This document shows, one piece after another, positions 9,800 through 23,558 of a stretch of DNA of 64,000 nt (position 1 is its first letter; each line of letters starts with the position of its first letter). The DNA lies in contig CM070876.1 in NCBI GenBank assembly GCA_036365515.1, positions 95,737,300-95,801,299 on the forward strand, read 5' to 3'. Under the pieces are notes generated by a model, which was given only the letters and a program-made list of their open reading frames with translations, was not told where the DNA came from and did not search any database. Source of the DNA: Torymus aiolomorphi. Its lineage: Eukaryota > Arthropoda > Insecta > Hymenoptera > Torymidae. Both the position numbers and the translations under genes were made by a program.

Positions 9800-11383
9800 C
9801 TCGACTACTAACCGGCTTGTGCGCCATTGACTCTTGCACGGTCGGACAAGTGTTGCATGCAGCCGCGGTATCCCTTTTGACATACGAGAAAGAGATCTAC
9901 ACGATGCCACCTACTCGTTCCTCTTCTCCGTGTCCCGAGCAGTTGGGGCAGAATCGGGCGATGTATCCGAGGAGGCCGCACGAGGAACAACTCAGTGGCG
10001 GCCTCAGCTCTTTCGGGGGGCTGCCTCCGGAACTAGCTGGTGGCGAAAGGTTATCCTACGCCTTTTCGCTCTTCTGTTCCGGGGGCTTCCCGGATCCGTT
10101 CCGACCTGCTGGTCCGTGGCTGCGCCCTCCACGCGGCCCCGACCGGGAAGTTCGTCCAGAGCTCTCTCCTCTGGGATTCCCGAGGTCGGCGATGCTCTGC
10201 TTCAGTTTCCTCCAAGCTCTTCTGCTTGGTGCCTCGCTCTTTTGCGACCGCTGCCACTTTGCCCTCCTTGTGCCCTTTTGACTTGTGCGACGTATCGCTC
10301 GAAGGGGGCGGCTTGTATGCCATTTCTGTCAACACGGTGGCTTCCGATGGTGATGGCGGTAGATAGGCGTTGGAATATTCCAAGGTTTGCTCGGCATCTA
10401 CCGCCAGGTCCAGCAGCTCCTCGACGGTGTGGAAGCCCGATCTCCGAACCATCGTTTCAACCGCGGTTTGAGGTTGCGGTGGAGCTGGTCCAGCTGATGT
10501 TCGAGGCTGGGGGCGGGCGATCTCTTTCTCATGATCGCGATGAGGCATGTGACTTAGTCCCTCACGACCTCCTCCACCCCTTGCATGCGGCTGTTGGCTT
10601 CTGCCACTAGACGCTGCTGGTATCTTCGGCTCGCACCGTACTAGCGTCGCGCAGCCCTCACAAATTTTTGCCACGTGGTCCAATTTTCCTTCTTATTTCT
10701 GTACCACGTGGCGGCCGTGTCGGTGAAGAGCTCCGATAGCGGCGATAACATCTCTTCTTCCCTCAAATTGGCCAGGAGTCTGCAATCTTCGAGCTTTGCA
10801 AGAATACGTCTATACTCTGGCTCTTCGCACCAGGGAAGCGTATTTGAGACTTCCACACTATTTGGCCGATGTCTCTCGAGTGGTACAACCCCGACCTCGA
10901 GAAATTGACCATCATGCCTGGTGTGGACTAGTTGGGCCAGCTCGTACTTCTCGCCGGATTTAGGCGTTCGTCCCCCTCCCACGCTAGGTTTACGGCCCGT
11001 AAATCAGCCTGGTCCCTAGGGCTAGCTGGCGATAGCGAAGGCTGCCTACGTTCCCATGCTTCTTTCTGATCTGGGATCGTGAACGTGTCTTCGAATCGCA
11101 CGTTCAGTCCTGGTCTGGTGTCCGCTATCTGGATATTGGACGCTGTTTGTCGCTGGTAGTCCAGTCTATCCTCCAGCAACCTTATTTTTGTCAACAGCCC
11201 TGCTTTGTGGATGTTGTACGCTGCTTGTCGCTGGTGGTCTGCTGCTAGCTTCTCCTCCAGCGACATCACTTTCGTTATTAGCTCCCCTAATACCACGCCG
11301 ATGTCCTTCGGTAACTGGAACTCTGTTCCGTCTCTTACCTGGAGATGCAGCATGTCTCCTCGATGCGACAGTGGTTCATCCAA
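9800..11383 (-). pseudogene. Gypsy-A gag polyprotein, frameshifted
   Basis: Minus strand. The chosen start is the ATG at 11383. The first frame (11383-10928) holds a helical, charged segment (LGELITKVMSLEEKL, KIRLLEDRLDYQRQ), probably coiled coil. The second (10982-10641) holds the retrotransposon gag core ending TAATWYRNKKENWTTWQKF. The third (10683-10051) is Ala/Pro/Arg/Ser-rich with RRSGFHTVEELLDLAVDAEQ. Near 9990-9945 a further frame has a zinc knuckle CSSCGLLGYIARFC in which the family His is Tyr. At least three frameshifts. The protein would form the virus-like particle and bind RNA in an intact element. Confidence 0.8.
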
Positions 11384-11830
11384 ACGAGTTCGGCAACGCC
11401 TCTTCTACACTATATGTATATAAAAGAAAGAGAGAGAAGAAGAGTGGGATAGAGGGAGGGGGAGGGCAAGAACTAACGAAGGCACTCAATCCGTGTCTCG
11501 CCGTTTTCTTATGCTCTGTTTGCAGTTGCTGCACTTTTCTTTGGAAAGAAAAAATACGAACATCGTTCGACTTGTAATTGAACTATCAAATGAATGCGCA
11601 TACGCCGCGCTGCGCTCGCGCGAGTTTGGTGTTATTCTTGATTTGAATAATTAAGAAGTTTCCTTTCAAAAAGTTGCTCTGTAATTAATTGGTCTCGTTA
11701 ATTGCGGAGAAAAGGCGCGCATTATAATAAATGCGCGAACGCGCTTCTTGCGCTGATGGCAGGAGAGTGGCATAGTTTCTTTTCAGAATGCAGCCTGTTA
11801 TTTATGTATCAAGGTGAAGAACTGATAACG
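11384..11830. other. 5' flank of gypsy-A, possibly 5' LTR remnant
   Basis: No reading frame with recognisable features. It contains a GA-rich tract (11426-11465), a GC-rich patch (11600-11625) and AT-rich DNA. By position it should hold the leader and 5' LTR of the minus-strand gypsy-A, but I could not find convincing TG...CA ends or a primer-binding site. Confidence 0.35.
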
Positions 11831-11889
11831 TAACGATGCAAAAGTTGTCGACAGAAGTGTCTTCTGCATCACAGATAGTTGTCATTAGA

Positions 11890-12095
11890 GGGACAATGCG
11901 GAGGGATAATGCGGAGGGACGCGGCGGAACACGGAGGGACGCGGAGGGATGCGGAGGGACAAGACCCTTTTTGCGGATTGACGCGGAGGGACGCGAAGGG
12001 ACGTGGAGGGACGCGGTGGGACGTCGAGGAACACGGAGGGACGCGGAGGGACGCGGAGGGACGCAGTGACGCGTAGGGACGCGGAGGGTTAGCGA
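11890..12095. repeat. GGAGGGACGC minisatellite
   Basis: Tandem array of 10-12-base units close to GGAGGGACGC and GCGGAGGGAC, with variants. It yields two overlapping plus-strand open frames made of Gly/Arg/Asp/Ala repeats, which I regard as artefacts of the repeat. Unit and strand bias are unlike the pyrimidine array at the window start. Confidence 0.9.
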
Positions 12096-12350
12096 CTCAA
12101 TTCAGCTTACAACTATATAGGATAGTAAGACTCCACAAATGGTAATAATTTTTTTTCATGACTGTACAAATAATAATATTGTTAATAAAACTTTATACGA
12201 AAGTATAAAATAAGGCGAGTATAGAAGTTTTTTCTGTATAATCTATAAAATAATATTTTCGATTTTTTAAAAGAAGTCCAATAAATACTGTAGTAAAAAA
12301 GTCTTTTAATTCTTTGAGTCAATTTATGCTCAACAAATTATATGTAAGTA

Positions 12351-12520
12351 CACCCGAGGGAAGTTGATTCTTGTGGAACGTGCCTAGTCAATTTGAAAAT
12401 CCTGCAATCTCATTGGACAATTTCAGTTTGGGGTTAATGTTTACACTTGAATTTTCCAATGGCATTGCAGGATTTTGAAATTACCCGGCACGTTCGACAA
12501 GAATCAACTTCCCCCGGGTG
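12351..12520. mobile_element. 170-bp MITE in FB2 left arm
   Basis: Starts CACCCGAGGGAAGTTGATTC and ends with its near-complement; flanked on both sides by TA, as expected for a TA target duplication of the Tc1/mariner type. Terminal inverted repeats are about 35 bp and the inner part is also partly palindromic. FB1 has no such insert at the matching place (near 3151-3160). Confidence 0.85.
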
Positions 12521-14281
12521 TACATTCAAATTGTTCAATACAAATCAAACAAACGAAAGTTATGTAATCAATTATCGATAGTCAAGTAATGCAAACCATT
12601 CTCCGAAAAACTGTGTTACTATGTTCTCAGAAATGTATTCAAATTTCTTCATTCTTCTATACAAATTAAACACAAGAAAGTACTGAACTTTTCGTACCTC
12701 GCATGTAAAATTACATTTTATGCCCACGTTGTAACTTTAAAATTATTTCAGCCAGCGGGCATAAAGTGCCACATAACGACCAAGAGGCCCAATGGCTCAC
12801 ACAGCTCCTACAAAACTTTATAGTACCTACGTACTTTACCCCCGTTGGGGCGAAAATTATTTTAATTATATAACTATAATGCCTTCTTTTTATTTCTAAA
12901 ATTCATAAGAATTTTTTCAGGTATTTACGAAAAGTCAAAGCCTATATAAAAAAATACATAGTTACCAACACAGGTCTTCTAGGAAGGACAAGAGAAGTCT
13001 AGTGCTACTCTAGCAGGGGTGGTCCTCCGATCTCCCGTACATACTTGGCTGGCCCGTCGGTTTGCAGTTCAAGGTGTAAGGCATGGTCATTTTCATATAA
13101 ATATTCATATGTTTAAAGATAAGATAAAATGTATAAATGGGTTGCTTCTACATATTAACTACTGATCTATGAATCTATCACTCTGTTTTTAAATAGAAAG
13201 TACGCACCCACGTGAAAATATATGAGATCTCATATGAGATCCCGTAATACGTAAAATTGCATATGACATCACATGTTAGATCTCATACGAGATATGCGCT
13301 GTCTGAAATTCTCATATGAGATCTTATATGATATTTACACCGGGGAAACGGATATAAAATATGTAGCTTATAAAACGGTTAGTAAAATGTAAAGGACTTT
13401 TGAACAGGCTATAAATTTATATGAATTTTTTATTTTATTCTCGTTTAAAAAGGATGGATACAAGGAAAAATATGTTTAGTAATGAAATATAAATCGTAAT
13501 TCTACACATGTACGGATATGTTGTACTTAAAGGCATCAATTAAAAATTAGAGCCAATGTAATTATTTATGGTGGACTTATAGGTATAAATATTGTTAATG
13601 AATTTATGCAAAAATTTAGTATTCTACATTTAATTAGCCCATGTAACTGTAAAAGCAAACCATCGGGCCCGCCAAGTATGTACGGGAGATCGGAGACCAC
13701 CCCTGCTAGAGTAGCTCTAGACTTCTCTTGTCCTTCCTAGATGCGTAATATTATAGAAAGTTCAAAATTGAGGAGGAATAATGAAAAATAGTGATGTGTT
13801 GGTAACTATGTAATTTTGTTATATAGGCTTTGACTTTTCGTAAATACCTGAAAAAATTCTTATGAATTTTAGAAATAAAAAGAAGGCATTATAGTTATAT
13901 AATTAAAATAATTTTCGCCCAGACGGGGGTAAAGTACGTAGGTACTATAAAGTTTTGTAGGACCTGTGTGAGCTATTGGGCCTCTTGGTCGTTATGTAGC
14001 ACTTTATGCCCGCTGGCTGAATAGTTTTAAAGTTACAACGTGGGCATAAAATGTAATTTTATATGCGAGGTACGAAAAGTTCTTATGGCCGGTACTTGAC
14101 TATAATTAATTGATTTCAGTACTTTCTTGTGTTTAATTTGTATAGAAGAATGAAGAAATTTGAATACATTTCTGAGAACATAGTCATACAGTTTTTCGGA
14201 GAATGGTTTGCATTACTTGACTATCGCTAATTGATTTCACAACTTTCGTTTGTTTGATTTGCAGTGAACAATTTGAATGTA

Positions 14282-14451
14282 CACCCGAGGGAAGTTGATT
14301 CTTGTCGAACGTGCCGGGTAATTTCAAAATCCTGCAATCCCATTGGACAATTTAAGTGTAAACATTAACCCCAAATTGATATTGTCCAATGAGATTGCAG
14401 GATTTTCAAATTGACTACGCACGTTCCACAAGAATCAACTTCCCTCGGCTG
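14282..14451. mobile_element. 170-bp MITE in FB2 right arm
   Basis: Same length and TA flanks as the left-arm copy, in reverse orientation, at the mirror position in the arm. The interior reads GTGTAAACATTAACCCCAAA, complementary to the left-arm interior. One end has diverged (CGGCTG for CGGGTG). Confidence 0.85.
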
Positions 14452-14665
14452 TACTTACATATAATTTGTTGAGCATAAATTGACTCAAAGAAGTAAAAGA
14501 CTTTTTTACTATAGTATTTATTTGACTTCTTCTAAAAAATAAAAAATATTATTTTATAGATTATACAGAAAAAACTTCTATACTTACCTTATTTTATACT
14601 TTCGTAGAAAGTTTTATTAACAATATTATTATTTGTACAGTCATGAAAAAAAATTAGTACCATTT

Positions 14666-16230
14666 GTAGAGACTGCTTATTGAATAGATGAGATCAGAAT
14701 AAATAAAAGGACTACAGACAAATTGTGTTGTTAGAATATATTTAAAAAATGAGTTTTTTAAAGAACGTGCTGATTGTTTTGAAAAAATATTTATACTCTC
14801 ATTAAAGTTTCTGGTACAGAGCGAGAGATAGAGAGGGGGAAGAAAGAGAGGGTGGGAGAGTTTAGTAAATAATGTTTGTTAAGTATAAAACTATGTAGAA
14901 TAGTAACCAAACTTATTCTTGCCTATAAGTTTTTACTTTTGTAAAAAAATTTTTTAGGGAGATTTCACAACTTTTTAAGAGTAAAAGTACATTATAAATA
15001 ATGTTTATTAAGTATATAATAGATTATACAGAAAAAACTGCTATACTTGCCTTATTTTATACTTTCGTAGAAAGTTTTATTAACAATATTATTATTTGTA
15101 CAGTCATGAAAAAAAATTAGTATCTTTTGTAGAGAGTGCTTATTGAATAGATGAGATCAGAATAAATAAAAGGACTACAGACAAATTTTATTGTTAGAAT
15201 ATATTTAAAAAATTAGTTTTTCAAAGATCATGCTGATTGTTTTGAAAAAATATTTAAGCTCTCATTAAAGTTTTTGGTACAGAGGGAGAGAGAGATGGGG
15301 AAGAAAGAGGGGGTGGGAGAGTTTCGTAAATAATGTTTGTTAAGTATAAAACTATGTAGAGTAGTAACCAAACTTATTCTTGCCTATAAGTTTTTACTTT
15401 TGTAAAAAAAAATTTTAGAGAGATTTCACAACTTTTTAAGAGTAAAAGTACATCATAAATAATGTTTATTAAGTATATAAAATTACACTTTATTTGATTT
15501 CACAACTTTTTTGGGTTTATTATTACTTTGTTCTTCTTCATTGTGCACGGATTCAATAACACTGACATTCAATGATTTATTATAAAATAAATACATTGTA
15601 ACTAGCCACACTACTGCAACATAATCCGCTAGCAAATTAAAATACTGCTTGCAGATTGAAAAAGTAGCCATTACGGTAATTTATATATTATGGTTTCATG
15701 TACGGTAGATTCACAGAACAGATAGCTACTCCGGAACATTTGGCGCCCATCACCATAAGCTAATCACTATATAATAACATTATTTTCAACACTTAGATTT
15801 GTTGAAATTTTAACTAGAAACCACTTGAATTAATAACCAATCAGACACATCTTATAAAATTAAAAACAAAAGTTTATGAACTAAGAATCATTGGGAGAAA
15901 AAAGCTTTCTCGGCATTCTTTTAAAATATAAAGCATCTTGAAATAATTATTGACTGAAACTACTTAAATTAATAACTGATGATTCCCACACATCTTGTAA
16001 AATTAAAAACAAAAAGATTATGAACTAAGAATTTCTGATAATAAAAGCTTTCTTAACATTCTTGTATACTTTTTGAAATAATTATCTGAATCTTGTGTAG
16101 AAAAATATTTACTGAGAACTCCTCTGCAACATTTTGACGTCTCCCACCGTGAGAAAATTATAAAATTAGATTAACTGAGCACTTTTATCCGTAGACATTT
16201 TCACAATATTTACTGAGAACTCTTTTAAGT
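14666..16230. repeat. FB2 right flank: tandem duplication and subterminal repeats
   Basis: A ~450-bp direct duplication: the block beginning TAGATTATACAGAAAAAACT near 14556 recurs near 15006. Further right come repeated segments with GAACTAAGAATCATTGGGAG, AAAGCTTTCTTAACATTC and CTCCCACCGTGAG. The whole stretch recurs beside FB3 (58.2-60.2 kb). A minus-strand frame at 15671-15483 (62 codons) is interrupted by a stop in the FB3 copy, so I do not call it a gene. It is cut near 16230 by LINE1. Confidence 0.75.
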
Positions 16231-16582
16231 TAAAGCCTAAGTGCCCATGTTGCACATGGTGTACTATGAGCCAGGAGTTACTTCTCCACAGACAACGCTT
16301 ACCCTAACCTCCAAGGCCGGCAATCTAAACTACCATCAACGAGCGGATTTTGGCTGTCATCGTCGGTGAGTGCAAACTGGAGGTTCCATCGTTCCTATCT
16401 CATTCTGAAGCAGCACACCATCACTCAATCACTGCACCGCACTCCAAGCCGCACGCGACTTCTACAACAGCTTTCCAGGCAGCCAACGTATAATTTCAAA
16501 TTCTGCCGGTTTACTTAGGTAGCAGACGGAAAGCTGTCAACAACAACAACAGAGACGTTCGTGTGTTTCGCTCGTGCCTAGC
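16231..16582 (+). promoter_or_regulatory. Probable 5' UTR/internal promoter region of LINE1
   Basis: Change from AT-rich FB2 DNA to balanced composition at about 16231-16250, directly before the LINE1 ORF1. LINEs of this type carry an internal promoter here, but no specific element is identified. The exact 5' end is unclear. Confidence 0.45.
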
Positions 16583-18339
16583 ATGGAGAAGAGGTGCGCT
16601 GTATGCGGGGAAACATCGGCGAGACAGCTGAGACTGTGTCCGAAATGTTGCCGGCCGTGCCAAGCCAAATGCTCCGGAAATCTATGCAGAAAAGAGTAGG
16701 AGCAACCAGCATCAACTAGGGCGTCAAACAGCATTAGGCCAAAGAGCGCACAGGTGAGCATGCGTGTGTCGTTCTCGCAACGGCGCACGCCAAATACATC
16801 TTTAGCCGCTCCCCACCACCGCGTGCCTTTTTGCTCGTCGACGCCTGCTGCTAGGCTCTCCTCGCGCAATAGCAGCGCGTGCGCATCTCGCGCGCTGTCT
16901 GCTATCAGCGGTGAGCCTGCGGGGCACATAGCCGGAGCGCAGGGGCTAGGAGCGCTAGAGAGAGGTGTCGAGCGAGTCAACTGCCCGCAGGCGCTCGAGT
17001 CTATACTGCGTGACAGTGCCGGGCGCGTCACTGTCTCTCAGGCGCTGTCATTGCCACATCCTGAAGCCGGTGAAGAGATAGAAGATGTTCCATCAGCGAC
17101 ATCTTTAACTATTGCGCAATCTTCCGCCACCATTCAGATACTACCCCCTCCGTTGTGGGATGTAAACCTGGATTGTGTGACAAATGTTTTAATCCCTGTG
17201 AGCACGCTGGAGCTCTTTTTTCAGCGATTCGACATGCTCGAGAGGTAGTTGGACGAACTCAAGCTCCTTGGGAACCGGAGTCCCGCGTCGAGCAGCATCG
17301 CCGCCGCCCACTGCGATGCAGAATCTAACATCAATGCGGGGCTGCCCACGCGGGTCTCTGTTGTCGAAGGGCAGGTAAGCAATCAAAATTGCTTACTTGA
17401 GTCCCTAAATACCAAGTGTCAGCTGCTTTTCGAGGCCAACTCGTCATTAAAGGATAACCTAGACAAAGCGCTTAGCAGCTTCTAAAGCCTCCAGCGTGCT
17501 CACAGGGAAGCGACGGCCTCGAATAGTTCATGTCTTAATAGTCGTAAGCTAGGGACGACTGACAGCTCCACTCCCGCTGCCAGCACAATTTTAGTGCAAA
17601 CATACCCATCCTCTCGACCGGGCTCCGGGGACTCTCCTGCAAGTTCTGGGACTGACGGTTCTGAGTCCTGCGAGGCGATTCTCAATGGTGTTTTAAAGAA
17701 GGATTTTGTTGGAACTGAAGCAATTACTAACCAAATTGCCTTCGCGGTACTCATAGCCATCCTTCCCTCACTTAACAGGGATAACGTCCTTGGGACGCGC
17801 CTCTTGCAGGTCCGGGACCCGTCTGAGAGAAATGGAGGCAAGGCGGCGGGGGCTTGGTGTCGCGAGCAGGCGCATTGCCCTCTTGCATAGTTAGGCTCTG
17901 CAGCTCGAGCCTGGTCAGAGATGTGATGCGAGCCAAGCGCTCGCTCGCCAATAACTATTTTATTACAACTAACATCGATCCCGAAGTGCTTGGCCCGGTC
18001 TCGGCTGCTTGTGTGCCACATCATAAAATATTCATTAATGAGATGTTGCTCCATGACAAGTTCCAGGCATTCAAGAGCCTGAGGTCCATCGCCCAGGGGC
18101 TGGGCTTTAAATATGTGTGGCACTCAGGCGGCAGATTCCTGGCTCGACGTAAAGGAGGCGAGCGTGCGCATGTCTTTGCCACAGCATCCGCCCTGCAAGT
18201 CATTCAAACGGTGAGCCAGTCTGCTCCCAAACAACATCTGCCCAGCAAGAATCTGTCAAACAATGCAGCCAGCAACAGCGACATAGCTGCTACGAGGCAG
18301 GGAGCAGAGCAGGTCGTCGGGTCGGCGCGTGCATCATGA
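16583..18339 (+). pseudogene. LINE1 ORF1: zinc finger, coiled coil, FP-like C-domain; broken
   Basis: The ATG at 16583 opens a 38-residue cysteine-rich stretch (CAVCGE ... CPKCCRPCQAKC) like the PHD-type finger that begins ORF1 in several insect LINEs; it stops at 16697. Further pieces follow at 16754-17248, 17249-17485 (helical, SVVEGQVSNQNCLLESLN, probable coiled coil) and 17594-17890. The last piece (17854-18339) contains FINEMLLHDKFQAFKSL, LGFKYVWHSGGRFLARR and GERAHVFATASALQVIQ, matching the baculovirus FP25K-like C-terminal domain known in LINE ORF1 proteins. In an active element this binds the RNA. Several stops and frameshifts. Confidence 0.8.
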
Positions 18340-19290
18340 TTGGGATCGACTGCTGGCAAAGGGACGTGGGGTGGGTGTCCTCTAAAGGCGGGGTTTCTCA
18401 ACATAAACTCCATTAGGCCACGCATAAATAAGCTCCGTCTGTACCTTGCTGAGGATCCCTCCTATCACCTCTTTGGCATACCTGAATCTTGGCTGGGACC
18501 CGACGTTGATGACAATCTCATTCGGAGTGATGGCTACTCGGTACTTAGACAAGATCGCAATATAAATGGGGGCGGAGTTGCCCTGTATGTACGAAACGAC
18601 TTCACCATCACGAAACTAGCGTCATCCATGACTCAGGGACTGGGAAGACCATCCATCCCTGAGTACTTATTTTGTCGTGTGCAGCAGGGTTCCTCTCCTC
18701 CCGTTTTAGTCGGTGTCATTTATAGACCCCCACACATCGCTATGCAAAAGGACACCGACCTTTTCGATGTTTGGCGCGACCTAGGTAGCGAGTATAGTCA
18801 CAAGTTCATCATGGGGGATCTGAATGCTGATCTGTCACTGGCGTCCAATGCTGATGCATATACCATCAGAAACATAGCCAAAGAGTTGTCATTACAAATT
18901 GTGCAGCATGGCCCATCACACGACCACGTCTCACAAATGGATTGACTTAATCCTTACGGACGAAAACGACGAGGTGCTGGATTATGAGAATGAACACCTG
19001 CCCAGTTTCGGTAAGCATGCTATCATTGATGTTACCGTCAATTATTTTGTGTCAGCACGTGTAGGAGACTCTTTCTCCTACAGAGATTATGAAAACCTAT
19101 GCCCTACATCTCTCAATGAACTGCTTGCGCGCTGCGATTGGGTGGGCATGAATTCGATTGAATCCGATTTGGAGGGTGCATTAGATTCTTTAAATTTAAA
19201 CTTAAACCTTGCCATAAACGATTTAGCACCTTTAAAAACTGTGAAACCCAGTCAAAAATGCTCCTTGGATTGGTCCTGAGCTGAGGGAAC
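18340..19290 (+). pseudogene. LINE1 ORF2 apurinic-like endonuclease domain
   Basis: Frame from 18340 shows the APE-type endonuclease blocks in order: FLNINSIR, GIPESWL (Glu of the active site), GGGVALYVR, VGVIYRPP, and GDLNAD. A frameshift near 18930 moves the rest into the frame 18899-19279: HKWIDLILT, then FGKHAIIDV, where the family normally has an S-D-H box; the Asp is missing here. The enzyme would nick target DNA to prime reverse transcription. It follows ORF1 at once. Confidence 0.88.
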
Positions 19291-21195
19291 TAATCAACAA
19301 ACGTAATGCGGCCCACAGACGCTAGAAGCCCACTGGGCGAGCGGCGGTGTTCGATGAGTTTCTTCGGCTCAACAATGAGGTCGACTCACGCATTCCTCAA
19401 GAGCGTAATTCCTTCCTTCACAAACATCTCTCAGACGCTCTTGATGCTAGCAAAGATATATGGAAGGAAATGCGTAACCTCGGCTTTTTACCAAAGCGAA
19501 AAGAGGAGGACCTTTGCCGCTTCACGCCGGGAGAGTTAAACGCTCACTTCGCTGGAATCTCCGTATCCACCATTGAAAACGTCGAAGAAGCAATGGACAC
19601 TATTTTACTTGCAAGTGAGGAGGGTTTTTCTTTTAAACCGGTTGCACTGAGTGATGTAGTCCTTGCAATTTCTCACTTCTCCTCGCAGGCAAGGGGGGTG
19701 GACGGAGTTCCTCGGGAGGTGATAGTGAAGGCTCTCCCTGTCATTGGTGACTATCTGGTCAGAATTTTCAATTTCTCTTTCTCAGGGAATTTTTTCAGGC
19801 TCCTGGAAGTAGGCACAGGTAATTGCGCTTAAGAAGAATGCAGCACCGTCTACAATCTGGGACTTCCGTCTTATAGCGCTGTTCTGCTTTCTCTCTAAGG
19901 TGCTTGAAAAAATTGCCCATGACCAAATCACGGAGTATCTTAATAGTTATAACTTACTTGACCCCCTCCAGACCGGATTTCGTAAGCACCACAGCACTCA
20001 GACGGCACTTCTCAAGCTAACCGATGATATACGGATAGGCATCGACAACAGAAAACTGATGTTACTGATACTATTCGACTTTAGCAAAGCCTTTGACACC
20101 ATTTCACCAACAGCGCTTCTGCGTAAACTCAATCGGCTGGGGTTCTCCAGGGCAGCTCTCCTGTGGATTAAATCATATCTGCAAGGACGTATCCAGATGG
20201 TCACCTCAAATAACAAAGGTAACTCTGACTGGTTAGAAACCAATCTGGGTGTTCCTCAGGGTTCTGTCCTGGGTCCTCTGCTTTTTTGCCTCTACGTTAA
20301 TGACTTACGAGACGTACTTGACGGTAATACTATCAGCCATATATTTTACGCAGATGACCTTCAAATCTAGTTACATACCACAAAAGACGAAATTCTGGAG
20401 GGCATTGCTCGGCTGTTCGATGCGGCGCAAATGGTGGCTGAATGGGTGGCGAACTCTGGTCTGCGCCTCAATGCTGGTAAGATCAAAGCCATTCTATTCG
20501 GCTCTAGGGTAGGAGTTAATCATATAAACTCATTGGATCTGCCAGGTATTTTTGTGCGGCCTGGAGAGCGCATCCCATTCAGTAGCGAAGTTGTGAGTCT
20601 CGGTGTTACACTGGATAGTAAATTAACATGGAAACCGCACATTGACCAACTCAGAAAGAAAGTCAATAAAGCCCTATACAGTTTGCGGTTTATTAGGGTA
20701 TGTACCACCGAGATTCTCCGCAAAAGATTAGTCGAGTCTCTAGTACAGCCCCACCTTGACTACTGTACGGTGGTCTACTTGGACGCATCTGATGAGCAGC
20801 GAGAGAGAGTGCAAAGATTGAGCAATTCATGTGTGAGGTACGTTACTGGGGCTAGGAAGGATTAGCATATCACCCCCTACTTGAGATGCCTGGGGTGGCT
20901 CCGTACGGACTGACGCAGATTTTATTTCGCAGCCCTACTATTATATAAAATACTACAGCTGCGTGAGCCGAGTTATTTGGCTGCCTTTTTACGGGGCATA
21001 AGCCCAGGCCGACAAGCAGGGGAGTGCAGCCGGAGCTTGCATTCCCCGCCTTAAATTATAAGACGGGCGATAGAGCGTTTCTGGCTCAGGGCGTCCGCCT
21101 GTGGAACTCTCTCCCCACTCCCTGCGCTACCATCCATCAGTTTCATCATTCAAGAGGGCTGTGCGCCAACACCTGCTAGATCTTGACCCTTAGCC
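19291..21195 (+). pseudogene. LINE1 ORF2 reverse transcriptase and C-terminal region
   Basis: Linker (19347-19832) with QARGVDGVPREVIVKALPVIG, then the RT core (19840-20370): PLQTGFRKHHSTQTALLKL, LFDFSKAFDTI (motif A), VPQGSVLGPLLFCLYVND (motif B) and HIFYADDLQI (motif C, intact YADD). Stops near 19832 and 20370 break the frame. The C-terminal piece (20431-20865) has GLRLNAGKIKAILFGS, VSLGVTLDSKLTW and LVQPHLDYCTVVYLD; remnants such as ITPYLRCLGWLRT run on to about 21195. This belongs to the Jockey/CR1-like non-LTR group; the exact clade is not settled. Confidence 0.88.
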
Positions 21196-21650
21196 CCCCT
21201 TTTGTGGGAATAATGAGCTGTCAGTAAGAGGACCCAAAATAGCCTAATATAACCGGACCCAGCCTATAGGCCTCAATTTGTGATTCTAGTTTATAAGTTT
21301 TATTAACTATGATATTATGTACTTTTAGTGGTTTAGGCTTCGATTTAGGGTTCCTCAAATAGAAAATTTTTTGTACTTTTAATGTTAATCTCATCTGTGA
21401 TAATATAACTACGTATTAGATATATTTTATACCTTTCATTTTCTTTTAATATTATATTTTTACTTTGTAGTTATATTCTTTTATTCGTATATATAAAATG
21501 ACTTTATTTAACTTTGTATTTGAGGTAAGCTTTATGCTGTATATTGCGTTCCATGTATTTAAATTATTATCACATTATTATATTATGTAATTTTTCAAAT
21601 TTTTGCCGCGAAGGCAATAAAGACACATATCTATGTATCTATCTCTATCT
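21196..21650 (+). mobile_element. LINE1 3' UTR and microsatellite tail
   Basis: AT-rich 3' region ending with AATAAA at 21616-21621 and a tail of TATCTATGTATCTATCTC-type repeats rather than a poly(A). LINE2 ends in the same style (GCAATAAA followed by short tandem repeats). Confidence 0.75.
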
Positions 21651-21987
21651 CTCTCACGCCTTGCCATAATAGTATGTCTCTTACTAGTCATGTTCTAACT
21701 AAAAGAACTAGCCAACTTTGATATCTTTTAAATACTCATAAATAAGCAATGTAAATTTGCGAAAAGTCTTATTCTATTATTCTGCCTATTAAATTGTGAA
21801 TATGATCGGAAACATCGTTTCATCGAAGGAAAGTAATGACCAAGAAAAGTGTCTAGTTTTAGATTATTATTGGTGTAACTAGCTATTTATTAGGCAAATA
21901 ATGGAATCGATTTCCACTAGGGATTCTATAGTTGTTAATACATCTGCTTGAATTATACCTTGAATGCTATTTAATGCCGTTTAATAT
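21651..21987. other. Unassigned AT-rich DNA
   Basis: No gene, repeat or regulatory structure recognised between the LINE1 tail and the solo LTR. Confidence 0.5.
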
Positions 21988-23449
<1,462 letters not shown>

Positions 23450-23558
23450 ATACTAAAAAAGTACGTTTTACTTTATACCAAAACTCATAGGAATAAATAA
23501 ACGTAGAATTATATTTTTATTATTATTTCCTTTGAGGTAGTAAATAATATTATTTCTT

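Larger units (their letters stand above)
12126..14665. mobile_element. Foldback element FB2 with mirrored MITE insertions
   Basis: The left arm (about 12131-13080) and right arm (about 13640-14665) are reverse complements and homologous to FB1 and FB3 (shared blocks AAGAAGGCATTATAG, TTTTCGCCCA, TAGAAAGTTCAAAATTGAGG). The centre again has CTCATATGAG-type palindromes. Each arm holds one copy of a 170-bp MITE at mirror positions. The outermost arm sequence runs ACAAATGGTAATAATTTTTT. No coding region was seen. Confidence 0.85.

Noticed and set aside
11836..12076. Gly/Arg/Asp repeat frames of 65-77 codons
   Set aside because: They come from the GGAGGGACGC minisatellite in two frames at once.
15483..15671. 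62-codon minus-strand frame with a hydrophobic stretch
   Set aside because: The homologous stretch beside FB3 has an early stop, so the frame is not conserved between copies.
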